Shown here: piece by piece, positions 25,719 to 33,554 of the stretch
How the letters are laid out: every line of letters starts with the position of its first letter
Numbering within the stretch: the stretch's first letter is position 1
Assembly: GCF_001467525.1 (NCBI RefSeq)
Contig: NZ_LNXS01000013.1
Span: 1-33,554, forward strand
Direction: 5' to 3'
Origin: Legionella anisa
GTDB taxonomy: Bacteria; Pseudomonadota; Gammaproteobacteria; Legionellales; Legionellaceae
DNA length: 33,554 nt
Made by a program: the position numbers and the translations under genes
The notes under the pieces: generated by a model
Databases searched by the model: none
The model's input: only the letters and a program-made list of their open reading frames with translations
Told to the model about the DNA's origin: nothing

Positions 25719-26303
25719 TTATCCTAAGATTGAATGAGTTATATTATTCAAACTTCGGATGTTCATGATACGGTATTTTAATTGCACAATACTGCAGCCA
25801 ATATTCTTTGTCTCCAAAAGCTCAAGCCCGATGTCATGTTTCAGTGGACCAAATAAGGAACGACCCGAACCGAGTAATATAGGGATCAAGGTAATTGTTA
25901 ATTCATTAATGAGATGTTCTTCGATGAATTTTTGAATGGTAATTCCACCATCAATGTAAAGATGTTTCATTCCTTTTTTTGCCAGGCGCTCAACGAGGGC
26001 GGAAGGTGCTTCAGAGGAGGAAGAAACACATTTTTGTAAGTGTTTGGGGATATTTATGGATTTGCTGCTCATGACCACCACTGGAAGATCACCATATGGC
26101 CATTCATCAAATGAAAGTACCTGCTCAAATGAATTTCTCCCCATAATTAATCCATCGACGCTGGAAATGAAGGATTTATAACCACCATCTTCGCCTTCAG
26201 GAACAAGGGAGTTGACTTTCATGAGCCAATCAATAGAGCCATCATCACGGGAGATAAATCCATCCATGCTTGTGGCAATAAATACGGAACATTTAATGGA
26301 CAT
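25719..26303 (-). CDS. RibD C-terminal/dihydrofolate-reductase-like protein
   Basis: A 194-residue member of the DHFR-fold reductases related to the C-terminal domain of RibD, which use NAD(P)H; the substrate of these stand-alone forms is mostly unknown. Motifs are VFIATSMDGFISRDDGSIDW at the N-terminus, IMGRNSFEQVLSF, and the GG-containing nucleotide loop HLYIDGGITIQKF followed by IPILLGSGRSLFG. I start at the ATG at 26303 because AAGGAT lies 8 bases upstream and it begins the first beta strand; a longer frame to 26357 is unsupported. It lies 61 bases downstream of the NCS2 permease gene on the same strand and may be co-transcribed with it. This is not the true folA gene. Confidence 0.88.
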   Translation of the reverse strand: MSIKCSVFIATSMDGFISRDDGSIDWLMKVNSLVPEGEDGGYKSFISSVDGLIMGRNSFEQVLSFDEWPYGDLPVVVMSSKSINIPKHLQKCVSSSSEAPSALVERLAKKGMKHLYIDGGITIQKFIEEHLINELTITLIPILLGSGRSLFGPLKHDIGLELLETKNIGCSIVQLKYRIMNIRSLNNITHSILG

Positions 26304-26364
26304 AAAAAATATCCTTTTGATCAATTTTAGACACTGTGACGTTAAAAAATAATTCAAACGTGTT

Positions 26365-27645
26365 TTAACTTACCAGGAAGAATATTACAAAAACAATACT
26401 TAATACGAAGAGCAAAAAATTAATTTTTTGTCGTGTTAACAGCTTTAATAAAGTATAGAGAATAATACCCCCGCCAATTCCATCCGCAATAGATGCAGTA
26501 AAGGGAATCATCATGATGGTAACCATACAAGGAGCTGTTTCACTTACATCCTGTAATTTCATGTCAGTGAGGTGTTTCATCATACAACATGCCACATACA
26601 AAAGGGCGGGGCCTACTGCAAAGTTAGGAATCATTCGCGCTAAAGGTGAAAAAAATAACATAAGGAGAAAACCGATTGCGATGACTATAGCTGTTATTCC
26701 ACCGCGTCCACCTGCTTCAATTCCTGCCGCAGACTCGATGTAAGGAGAGGTACTTGCAGAGCCTAACAATCCTGCTACAGCAGAAGCAGCTGCATCAACG
26801 GTGAGACAATTGCTAAGGCGTTTGGAATAATTTTTTTGTTGCTTAAATACAGAAGGATTTAATAAGCCGATCAAAGTTCCTGTAGCATCAAACACGGCAA
26901 TTAAAAAAAAGGTAAACGTGGCTTTTAAGGCGAGAACAGTATTTAGGCCAGAAAAATCGAGCTTTAAAAAAGTAGCCTCCATGGAAGGGGGCATGGAAAT
27001 TAATCCCTGCCAGGTAGACAAACCCATCAATAAGCTCAAGATAGAAATACTGAGTATTCCAAGGATAATTGCTCCAGGAATTTGAAAATAATCTAAAATC
27101 AGTATGAGTAAAAAGCCTAAGAAAAATAAGCCGCTTTCTGGACGATTAATTTCGCCAAGACGCATTAAATTATGCTGATCCTCAATAATAATGTGATTAT
27201 TTTGTAAGGTAATTAAAGCAATTAATAAACTGATTCCTATTAAGATAGCAATTTGTAAATTATGAGGAATTGCTTCGATTAACAGACGTCTCAGGCGGGT
27301 AAGTGACATTAAAAAGAACAAGACACCTGAAAGAAAAACAATGGCTAAAGCTTGTTCCCAAGCGATTCCCATCCCTTGTACTACTGTATAAGAAAAGAAG
27401 ATATTTAATGCCATACCCGGTGCTATGCCAATGGGCGTATTAGCAAATACCCCTGCAAAGAAACACGCAAAGGCGGTGATAAGACAGGTGGCTGTAAATA
27501 CTGCTCCCTGATCCATCCCCGCTTCATGAAGTATGCTTGGGTTAATGAACGCGATATACACCATGGTTAGAAAAGTAGAGATTCCCGCAATAATTTCAGT
27601 TTTCAAAGTGGTGTCTTTAAGAAAATAGGATTTTAACCGTTCCAT
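26365..27645 (-). CDS. NCS2-family purine-type permease (AzgA/PbuG-like)
   Basis: A 426-residue inner-membrane protein with 12-14 hydrophobic segments. The N-terminal signature EIIAGISTFLTMVYIAFINPSIL and APGMALNIFFSY are diagnostic of the AzgA branch of the NCS2 nucleobase transporters (adenine, guanine, hypoxanthine). Further conserved elements are FDATGTLIGL, SASTSPYIESAAGIEAGGRGG and ADGIGGGII. It would import purine bases by proton symport. AGGAG lies about 11 bases before the ATG. No purine riboswitch is recognisable upstream. The downstream reductase gene may be in the same transcript. Confidence 0.94.
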   Translation of the reverse strand: MERLKSYFLKDTTLKTEIIAGISTFLTMVYIAFINPSILHEAGMDQGAVFTATCLITAFACFFAGVFANTPIGIAPGMALNIFFSYTVVQGMGIAWEQALAIVFLSGVLFFLMSLTRLRRLLIEAIPHNLQIAILIGISLLIALITLQNNHIIIEDQHNLMRLGEINRPESGLFFLGFLLILILDYFQIPGAIILGILSISILSLLMGLSTWQGLISMPPSMEATFLKLDFSGLNTVLALKATFTFFLIAVFDATGTLIGLLNPSVFKQQKNYSKRLSNCLTVDAAASAVAGLLGSASTSPYIESAAGIEAGGRGGITAIVIAIGFLLMLFFSPLARMIPNFAVGPALLYVACCMMKHLTDMKLQDVSETAPCMVTIMMIPFTASIADGIGGGIILYTLLKLLTRQKINFLLFVLSIVFVIFFLVS

Positions 27646-27748
27646 AGTATTTCTATTCTCCTATTTGAAAGGGAATTTAATGTAATTGTCTAATTAAACA
27701 TAACAAAAATTCAATTTAAAGTATCTAGGGCTTTTTTAATTAATAATA

Positions 27749-27772
27749 TGAGCGAAAAATAGTGTGCGCTCA
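27749..27772 (-). terminator. Weak terminator-like hairpin between the broken gene and the NCS2 permease
   Basis: TGAGCG and CGCTCA form a 6-bp stem with a 12-base loop. On the minus strand it is followed by TATTATTAATT, which is U-rich but not a solid run. It lies just downstream of the stop at 27795 and upstream of the permease gene. The stem is short, so termination would be partial at best. Confidence 0.3.
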
Positions 27773-27794
27773 CTTTGGTAGGGGAGTCTTAAAG

Positions 27795-28244
27795 TCAACA
27801 TGAAAAACTACTTTCGTAGGAGGATTGGGGAGTGGGTTCAACTGGTGTTGGTGTTTGGACGTGCTGAGTATACCGTTCTTTAAAGTTGTTGAAATGATCA
27901 CTCGTTGTGTTTTTTTCAGAGAGAGTATTTTGAACTATCTTGGTTACTGTCGAAGTGAGCGTCTTAGCATTAGTATCTTGGACTCCTAAAAGCTCCCTGA
28001 AATCTTTTCCTATATCATCATCTGCACAGATTCGATTAATTAACCATTGTGCCGATTGATTATGTACCGAATATTTATCTCCACCTAGATAAAATCTGCG
28101 TTCGCAACAAACTCGACAAAGCGTTTCAAATGTTTTAGTGGCATGCTCCTTGTCTCCTGTCGAGAGATAGGAATATAAAGTCCTCAATGTATTATTAATC
28201 ACCACTTCTTTTTGTGCTGCTTCTTGTGATAAGAAAACAATATC
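27795..28244 (-). pseudogene. Detached C-terminal part of the interrupted copy C protein
   Basis: These 149 in-frame codons directly continue the 477-residue frame at 28245-29678 after its TAA (28245-28247). They match the C-terminal domain of the intact paralogue at 29846-31657: YSYLSTGD, CCERRFYLGGDKYS, and ERYTQ versus ERYQE. Around the stop the paralogues align without gaps (ERKT-stop-DIVFLSQEA versus ERKTSGNFLLSQEA), so a single codon change created the break. A GTG at 28205 opens a 136-residue frame but has no convincing ribosome-binding site, so independent expression is doubtful. The tail ends QSSYESSFSC, which could have served as a secretion signal for the full-length protein. Confidence 0.85.
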
Positions 28245-29678
28245 TTAGGTTTTTCTTTCTGTAGTAATTATGTTACTTTTCCTAAGATATTCCTCCTCAT
28301 TACCCTCCATGAATGACTCAATCATTTCTTTCATACTATCACTTACTGAATTAAATTCGTTTGGATGCTCTTCACGAAACTGATTAAAAGGATGCTCTGG
28401 GAATGTTTTTTTTAATTCTCTATCTGCATACAGAGCATACTTATTGTAATCCTGTTTAAGTAAGTCTGATTGCAGTTGACGATCAGCAAAACGTAATAAT
28501 GAAATATCCTTAGCTATTATTTGCTTTTGTTCTTCTAGGGATAGTTTTTTGAAAGCAAGCATTAACACTCTAATTTTTGCTGACTGTAAGCCATCTCGTG
28601 TTGTGGCCGCGAAATTTTTACAGTATTGTTCCGATAAAGTTGGATGCTCTTTTTTGAGTTGCTGTATCCTAGCATTGATATATTCGTCCACTTTGATGGT
28701 AAAATTATCATTAATTAATGGTTCTATTAATTTGGATAATCCCTTAGAATCAAGCTCCTCAACTAACGTTTTAATATGCGCCATTGGGTTTGGCTGGCCT
28801 TGCATTGCAAAATCTTTTCTTGTAAATTTTTCAATTGCTTGAAAATAATTATAAAGAAATGCGTTATCAGAAGTATAACAATCTCTATCATTTAAAAGGT
28901 ATTTGAACGCTGAAACTCTATCCTTTACCCTCATTTCTCTATAGAGGGGCGTTGTATCTTCATAAGCCTGCACAAAACTTTTATTACTCTTTCGCATTTC
29001 ATCGGATGCTAATTGAAAGTGCCAGGCGATGTTCGAGTTTGCGATGCTACAATTTCCTGTTTTTTGATTCTTCTTTAACATGAATTCGGACAGATCTTTA
29101 TTGAATTGCTCTTTATGACGTTCTAAAAATGCGGACATCCCTTTGCGAGCATCTGAAGCCGTAGCGGCACTCAACATGAGTTTAGCAAAACTCCTTGCAT
29201 GTTGGTTCTCAACAGAGAATACCATCACTGCTGGTGTATCATTTTTATCCTGTCCTGTTGGCAAGTCAAAATGGCGTTGTCCTCGGTTCACATAAATAAA
29301 ATGGGTATGATTTCCTTCTTTGACCGCATGAAGAGTAAAAGCATGGGCGTTCCATTGAGAAGTGTGAGCATGGGTGTCCCATCTACAAGCAAAGCCAACA
29401 TACCCTCCCTGTGGCAGGTTTGTAATTTTTTGGACTGCATTTTGAGAAAATGAGGCAGGCAATACATCAAAATTTAAATAAGAATTTGCGGTACCTTTAA
29501 ATTGATTATATCTATTTTTTATACTATGCACTGCCGGTGAAACATGCAAACCTTCATTTTCAATGCCGAGCAATGAACTATTTTTTAATCCTAATACATG
29601 AGCCATTTCTCTATGAGACTTAATTATTCTAATTTCATTTTGATGCTTTTTTCTTTGAGGCTCTGTACGCTGCTTCAT
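28245..29678 (-). CDS. Putative secreted cysteine-protease-like protein, copy C, truncated by an in-frame stop
   Basis: A 477-residue N-terminal part of a protein paralogous to the gene at 29846-31657. There is no signal peptide or membrane helix. An N-terminal domain contains, in order, H112 (AHAFTLHAV), N131 (FIYVNRG), and Q205 and C210 (NQKTGNCSIAN). The His-Asn-Gln-Cys order and the H-to-N spacing of 19 are compatible with a CE-clan cysteine peptidase or acetyltransferase (YopJ/ULP1 type); this is inference. A long helical, Lys/Glu-rich region follows. Relative to copy A there is an 11-residue insertion rich in His/Thr (DTHAHTSQWN) before the candidate His. The ATG at 29678 has AGG about 8 bases upstream. 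The protein lacks about 150 C-terminal residues because of the TAA at 28245, which would remove a C-terminal Dot/Icm-type signal if one existed. Confidence 0.7.
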   Translation of the reverse strand: MKQRTEPQRKKHQNEIRIIKSHREMAHVLGLKNSSLLGIENEGLHVSPAVHSIKNRYNQFKGTANSYLNFDVLPASFSQNAVQKITNLPQGGYVGFACRWDTHAHTSQWNAHAFTLHAVKEGNHTHFIYVNRGQRHFDLPTGQDKNDTPAVMVFSVENQHARSFAKLMLSAATASDARKGMSAFLERHKEQFNKDLSEFMLKKNQKTGNCSIANSNIAWHFQLASDEMRKSNKSFVQAYEDTTPLYREMRVKDRVSAFKYLLNDRDCYTSDNAFLYNYFQAIEKFTRKDFAMQGQPNPMAHIKTLVEELDSKGLSKLIEPLINDNFTIKVDEYINARIQQLKKEHPTLSEQYCKNFAATTRDGLQSAKIRVLMLAFKKLSLEEQKQIIAKDISLLRFADRQLQSDLLKQDYNKYALYADRELKKTFPEHPFNQFREEHPNEFNSVSDSMKEMIESFMEGNEEEYLRKSNIITTERKT

Positions 29679-29792
29679 AACTGCTTACCTAATAAGCACT
29701 ATAGGTGTATTTATAGTATAGTAAACAGAATTAAAATTAGTCACTCTCGGGTTGTCTCGAAATATCTGTTGACGAAAAACTTGAGTTAATAA

Positions 29793-29862
29793 ATCAAAGT
29801 TTAAATTAGAGTTTGGGGTTTCTCTAAATTGATTCTATCTATTTTTTATACTAGGCACTGCG
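29793..29862 (-). pseudogene. Remnant of a third copy of the cysteine-protease-like gene
   Basis: Read on the minus strand these 70 bases translate as AVPSIKNR-stop-NQFRETPNSNLNFD. This matches AVHSIKNRYNQFKGTANSYLNFD of copy C (about residues 49-71) at roughly 80% DNA identity by eye, with a stop codon inside. The fragment is in a different frame from copy A, whose last four codons and stop (29846-29860) are read from this remnant DNA. Similarity fades upstream of 29793. It shows the locus once held at least three copies or was rearranged by recombination between copies. Confidence 0.8.
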
Positions 29863-31657
29863 AATTCAAGGTATGAGTTGACTCTTCTGTATGCTGCGTT
29901 AATATTTGTACTTCACGTTTCTCTGTGTTTTGCTCCTGATATCGTTCTTTAAAGCTAATAGAGTGATAAGCGTTATTTCTATTTTTTCCAGAGATAATAT
30001 CTCGAACTTTGTTGTTTATTTCATGAAGCTCATTATTTTCGATGCCTAAAAGAGTTCTGAAATCATTTCCTGTTTCATCATACGCATTGATTCGTTCAAT
30101 TAACCATTTAGCAGATTGAACATGAGTTGAATACTTATCTCCACCGAGATAAAATCTTCGTTCGCAACAAGCCCGGCACAGTTCTTCAAATGTTTTCTTG
30201 GCGTTATCTTGGTCTCCTGTGGAGAGATATGAATATAAGGCTCTCAGTGCATTGTTAATTTTTGCCTCTTTTTGTTCCGCTTCTTGCGAGAGCAAAAAAT
30301 TACCACTGGTCTTTCGTTCTATAGCAATTTGTTTGCTTTTTGCTTTATAGTGTCTTTGTTCCATATCAATTGAGTATTCCAAGATACCTCTTTCAGCGTG
30401 ACTAAGCTCATTAAGAGGTTGTTGATATGTTTCTTGTGATTCACGCTCCAACTGTGTTTGATACTCGTTACACGTGCTTTTAATTTCTTTACTAACATAT
30501 AAAGCATACTTATTATAATTTTGTTGAAGTAAAGCCAACTGTAGTTCTTTGGAAGCATACTCAATTAATGAAACATCCTTAGCTATGAGTTCCTTTTGTT
30601 TCTCTTGAGGTAATTCTTTGAAAGCAAGCGTTAAAATTCTGCTTTTTGCCGACTGTAAATTATTTCTTGTTACAGCTGCAAAAAGTCTATGTTGTCCTTC
30701 TGTCATTTTTGGAAAGTCTTTTTTATTTTGTTCTCTCCTGGCGTTTATATACTCATCTACTTTGAGCGTAAAATTCTCGTTAACCAACGGCTCGACTAAT
30801 TTGGCTATTCCATTAGGAGTTAGCTCATCAACCAAAGTTTTAATATGCTGTGTTTGATTGGGTTGATTTTGCATTGCGTAATCTTTGCGCACAAATTTCT
30901 CGAGTGTTTGCAAATAATTATAGAGAAACGCTGTATCTGAGAGATAACAGCCTCTGTCATTTAAAAGGTATTTGAACGCTTGAACTCTATCTTTTACCCT
31001 CATTTCCCTATATTGCGACTTTGTATCTTCATAAGCCTGTGCAAAACTTTTCCCATTTTTTTTCATCTCATCAGATGCTAATTGAAAATGCCAGGCAATA
31101 TTCGAGTTTGCTACAGTACAATTCCCTGTTTTTTGATTTTTCTTTTTTAATGTTCGGGAAAGTTCTTTATTCTCCATATCGTGATGTTTTTCTAAAAATT
31201 TTGACATCGCAGTGCGCGTACTTAAAGACATTGCAGCACTCATCATTGCCTTAGCAAAACTTTCTGCATCTTTATTTTCTACAGAAAAAGCCATGACTGT
31301 TGGTGCACCTTCCTTTCTCTTCTCTGTTGCCGGATCACCACGATTCACATAGATAAAATGAGTGTGGTCGTTTTCTTTAACTGCATGAAGGGTAAATGCA
31401 TGGCCAGGCCACCGACAAGAAAAACCCACATATCCGCCATGTGACAGATCCGTAATTTTTTTTGCAGCATCTCGATAATAAGAGGAAGGTAATACATCAA
31501 AATTTAAATCAGAATTATTGGAATTTTTTAATTGCTTATATCTATTTTTTATACTAACAACCGCCGACCCAATGAACCAACCCGTGTTATCCTCACTTAA
31601 AAATGGATTATCTTGTAGCCCTAAAACATGGGCCATCTCTACATGAGACCTAGCCAT
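29846..31657 (-). CDS. Putative secreted cysteine-protease-like protein, copy A (intact paralogue)
   Basis: A 603-residue cytosolic-looking protein with no signal peptide, the kind of large lineage-specific protein often exported by Dot/Icm in Legionella. The N-terminal domain has a candidate catalytic set H86 (PGHAFTLHAV), N105 (FIYVNRG), Q175 and C180 (NQKTGNCTVAN), all conserved in copy C. A helical middle region (about 190-420) follows, then a C-terminal domain (about 450-560) with the paired-Cys motif CRACCERRFYLGGDKYS. Domain naming as CE-clan-like is inference. I start at the ATG at 31657, which aligns with the REMAHVLGL region of copy C; a TTG at 31669 would add four residues. The final residues (QCLV) and stop are supplied by the third-copy remnant, so the native C-terminus may have been replaced. 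Confidence 0.75.
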   Translation of the reverse strand: MARSHVEMAHVLGLQDNPFLSEDNTGWFIGSAVVSIKNRYKQLKNSNNSDLNFDVLPSSYYRDAAKKITDLSHGGYVGFSCRWPGHAFTLHAVKENDHTHFIYVNRGDPATEKRKEGAPTVMAFSVENKDAESFAKAMMSAAMSLSTRTAMSKFLEKHHDMENKELSRTLKKKNQKTGNCTVANSNIAWHFQLASDEMKKNGKSFAQAYEDTKSQYREMRVKDRVQAFKYLLNDRGCYLSDTAFLYNYLQTLEKFVRKDYAMQNQPNQTQHIKTLVDELTPNGIAKLVEPLVNENFTLKVDEYINARREQNKKDFPKMTEGQHRLFAAVTRNNLQSAKSRILTLAFKELPQEKQKELIAKDVSLIEYASKELQLALLQQNYNKYALYVSKEIKSTCNEYQTQLERESQETYQQPLNELSHAERGILEYSIDMEQRHYKAKSKQIAIERKTSGNFLLSQEAEQKEAKINNALRALYSYLSTGDQDNAKKTFEELCRACCERRFYLGGDKYSTHVQSAKWLIERINAYDETGNDFRTLLGIENNELHEINNKVRDIISGKNRNNAYHSISFKERYQEQNTEKREVQILTQHTEESTHTLNSQCLV

Positions 31658-31768
31658 TTTAACTACCAATTAATTCACTAACTTAAGTATAGGTTATAAT
31701 TGGAGTTTTGATTTAAAAATGAACATGTCATAAGCCAATGGAATAATATCTGGAGCGCAAAAAAGAGT

Positions 31769-33454
31769 TTATTTAGAAAAAGTTAATACTTTAGTCATAC
31801 GATAGTTTTTAAGTGTAATCCCATTTAGTTCTTTGGTTTGTTTTGCTTCAATACGGTACTTATGCTTTTCAAAAAATGGTTTGGCTGTGATGCTGACGTC
31901 TGAAAAAAGTTTGGGTATTCTTAAAGCGCTTGCTGTATGTTCACGTGCTTCTAATAATGCTTTGCCAACTCCTTGTTTTTGATAGTCCTTATGTACATAA
32001 CCTCGATTGAGGTAACCATTTTCTTCCAAATCTGAGAATCCAATAATTTTGTTACTTTCTTTATCAATAGCCACAAAGGTATAATTTTTAGCAAGAGATT
32101 TTTGCCATTCATACAAGTCAGGATTTTTAGGTGCCCATACATTGAGTTGTTCTTTCGTATAATCCCTGCAATTGATGAAGTGAACAGTATCATAAAATAG
32201 TTGATAGATTTCTGCTTCATCACCCGGTTCAAAAGTTCTGATATAAAACTTTTGATTTAATGTTTTAAAGGCGGGATAAAATTCTAGAGAGTTTGCAGTC
32301 CAGAGTTTTTTCAGCTCGAAGAGCATGTTTTCTGCCATTTGTTTTAAGTGAGGCAATAAATTGCTTCTCGAGGCAACGTGAATAAACGCCTGTAAACGCG
32401 ATAAAACTCTTGGTCTCACCCAGTTTTCTTCGTTGCTCCACAATGAGTTTTTTGGAACAGGCCCTGATGGACCCACTCTGTCTTTTGCTAGAGTTGAATC
32501 GAGGAAAGGGAGCGTTTGTTGTAATAACCAGAAGCCACACGCTTCGGTATAGGCTTTAGTATAAGCTAAATCATCTGATGCTGCTGGAATGGTTTGTTTG
32601 AGTTCTTCTCGATAAATAATCTCTAACGGAAGGATGACTTCTTCAGGTATGGATTTGGCACACCAACATGTAGGCATGCTCATTCTAAGATAAGTACCAT
32701 CGAGTAGCGCATTGCGTACAAAAGCCCATTCAAAATCAATAAGTTGCAAATCATGTGTTTCTTCATGATCAAAAACATTGTCGGGACAAATATCACCATG
32801 GGTAAGCACAGTAAATGGGCCTGGTTTAAGTAACGATTCGATCAGTGAATTCGCTTCATTAATGCATTCTGTTATTAAAGGTAAATGCAACTTTTTATTC
32901 ACTGCATGCAATTTTTCGAGTAAATCAGTACGTGTAACGTCTAAATCTTCTTGCAGTGTTTCAGCGTTCCCATGAATTTTCTTTAACATCGCCTCATACA
33001 GCGCTGTTTTACCATAACTTGCTGCATGGAAGCTTCCTAATGATTTCATAAATCGATTTAAGGCACGTGTTGCTTTATCCCGGTTAGGAAGTGTTAAAGA
33101 GTCCACCAAACTTATATGCTGTTTCCCCAAATCTTCGATAAGAATGAATCGATACTCTTTATTACCGCCATAAAAACGAGGAACATTATGCATGCTTTGA
33201 TGAATTTGATTTGCAAACTCAAGACCAGCCCAATCGCGAGCAAACCGAGCATAAGCCTCTTTGTCATCACGATCTGATGCTTCAGGGAGGGATTGTTTAA
33301 GAATGATGCTTTTAGGAACCGAGTTTGATTTACTCTTTAGTGCGATACGGGCCACACTATTACGTCGCTCTTTTTCACTGAGAAACTGTATGGAGTTTAT
33401 TTCTATTTGAGTTGCAAAATGTTGTTGAAGTATTTGTATCGTTTTTTGTAACAC
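31769..33454 (-). CDS. Fusion of an aminoglycoside-phosphotransferase-like kinase and a GNAT acetyltransferase
   Basis: A 561-residue two-domain enzyme. Residues about 20-370 form an APH/choline-kinase-like domain: a candidate ATP-binding lysine (K53, IILKQS), the catalytic loop LTHGDICPDN (H219, D221, N226) and the metal-binding LIDFEW (D240). Residues about 403-557 form a GNAT N-acetyltransferase domain beginning FYIRTFEPGDEAEI, with the acetyl-CoA loop YQKQGVGKALL (491-501). The order (kinase first) is opposite to the AAC(6')-APH(2'') resistance enzyme, and the kinase resembles the EcKinase/DUF1679-like group more than classical APHs. It may detoxify or modify a small molecule; resistance is not established. 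The GTG at 33454 is the only workable start, as an in-frame TGA lies upstream with no ATG between; the ribosome-binding site is weak. Confidence 0.88.
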   Translation of the reverse strand: MLQKTIQILQQHFATQIEINSIQFLSEKERRNSVARIALKSKSNSVPKSIILKQSLPEASDRDDKEAYARFARDWAGLEFANQIHQSMHNVPRFYGGNKEYRFILIEDLGKQHISLVDSLTLPNRDKATRALNRFMKSLGSFHAASYGKTALYEAMLKKIHGNAETLQEDLDVTRTDLLEKLHAVNKKLHLPLITECINEANSLIESLLKPGPFTVLTHGDICPDNVFDHEETHDLQLIDFEWAFVRNALLDGTYLRMSMPTCWCAKSIPEEVILPLEIIYREELKQTIPAASDDLAYTKAYTEACGFWLLQQTLPFLDSTLAKDRVGPSGPVPKNSLWSNEENWVRPRVLSRLQAFIHVASRSNLLPHLKQMAENMLFELKKLWTANSLEFYPAFKTLNQKFYIRTFEPGDEAEIYQLFYDTVHFINCRDYTKEQLNVWAPKNPDLYEWQKSLAKNYTFVAIDKESNKIIGFSDLEENGYLNRGYVHKDYQKQGVGKALLEAREHTASALRIPKLFSDVSITAKPFFEKHKYRIEAKQTKELNGITLKNYRMTKVLTFSK

Positions 33455-33506
33455 ATCAAGATTAATTTTTTGGGCTCTACCCCAAAAAAGGGGGCACTTT
33501 AATCAA

Positions 33507-33522
33507 GTTAGTCTAGACTAAC
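33507..33522. promoter_or_regulatory. Perfect 16-bp palindrome upstream of the kinase-GNAT gene
   Basis: GTTAGTCTAGACTAAC is its own reverse complement. It is flanked by AATCAA on the left and, after TAA, TTGATT on the right, so the symmetry extends outward with a small slip. It is about 55 bp upstream of the GTG start, a position suited to an operator for a dimeric repressor. No regulator gene is seen before the window ends. Confidence 0.45.
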
Positions 33523-33554
33523 TAATTGATTTCGCGATCAAATTGGAGATTAAA

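Noticed and set aside
27646..27794. Possible purine riboswitch upstream of the NCS2 permease
   Set aside because: No conserved purine-aptamer core sequences recognised in the 149-bp spacer.
28549..28842. 97-residue + strand frame with hydrophobic stretches
   Set aside because: Antisense to copy C; the corresponding antisense frame in copy A (30618-30857) reflects the shared coding sequence, not a conserved gene.
1..33554. tRNA genes, rRNA or CRISPR arrays
   Set aside because: No cloverleaf with a GTTCGA-type T arm, no rRNA-like sequence, and no regularly spaced direct repeats apart from the coding repeats in fimV.

Overview
The window looks like a chromosomal segment of a Legionella species. 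The base composition is AT-rich (high 30s to 40% GC by eye). The type II secretion genes sit as an isolated D-E pair, a FimV/HubP protein lies upstream of truA-trpF-trpB-trpA, and there are several long, lineage-specific proteins of the Dot/Icm-effector type. The species assignment is inference from gene content; no database search was possible.

Layout. 1-410: no gene, degenerate intergenic repeats. 411-1262 (-): folD. 1405-4039: an accessory island in which two paralogous small two-helix membrane proteins (both -) flank a 601-residue + strand protein. That protein joins an apparent ferritin-like di-iron domain to an E2-type acyltransferase domain, is preceded by a near-consensus promoter, and has almost no 5' leader. 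4387-6684 (+): FimV/HubP with fifteen 18-bp repeats coding ELKPEP. 6869-8460: a coiled-coil protein (+) and an outer-membrane barrel (-), lying between fimV and truA. 8740-12196 (+): truA-trpF-trpB-trpA, tightly packed. 12370-15407 (+): glnS-cysS. 15530-16558 (+): a secreted protein of unknown function. 16661-20837 (-): a three-gene tripartite efflux operon (outer-membrane lipoprotein, HlyD/EmrA adaptor, 14-helix MFS pump), with 4-bp ATGA overlaps at both junctions. 20869-20981: a 113-bp MITE-like inverted repeat, with relatives near 1364-1387 and 1783-1862. 21088-24975 (-): lspD-lspE, whose secretin carries an N-terminal SPOR domain. 25251-25490 (-): a tiny protein that is one quarter histidine. 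25719-27645 (-): an NCS2 purine-type permease and a RibD/DHFR-like reductase. 27795-31657 (-): a tandem family of putative secreted cysteine-protease-like proteins: one intact copy, one interrupted by an in-frame stop, and a 70-bp remnant of a third copy between them. 31769-33454 (-): a fusion of an APH-type kinase and a GNAT acetyltransferase.

Housekeeping functions (folate C1 metabolism, tRNA modification and charging, tryptophan synthesis, T2SS) alternate with accessory genes. The strongest candidates for something undescribed are the di-iron/acyltransferase fusion with its flanking membrane proteins, and the decaying tandem cysteine-protease-like array.
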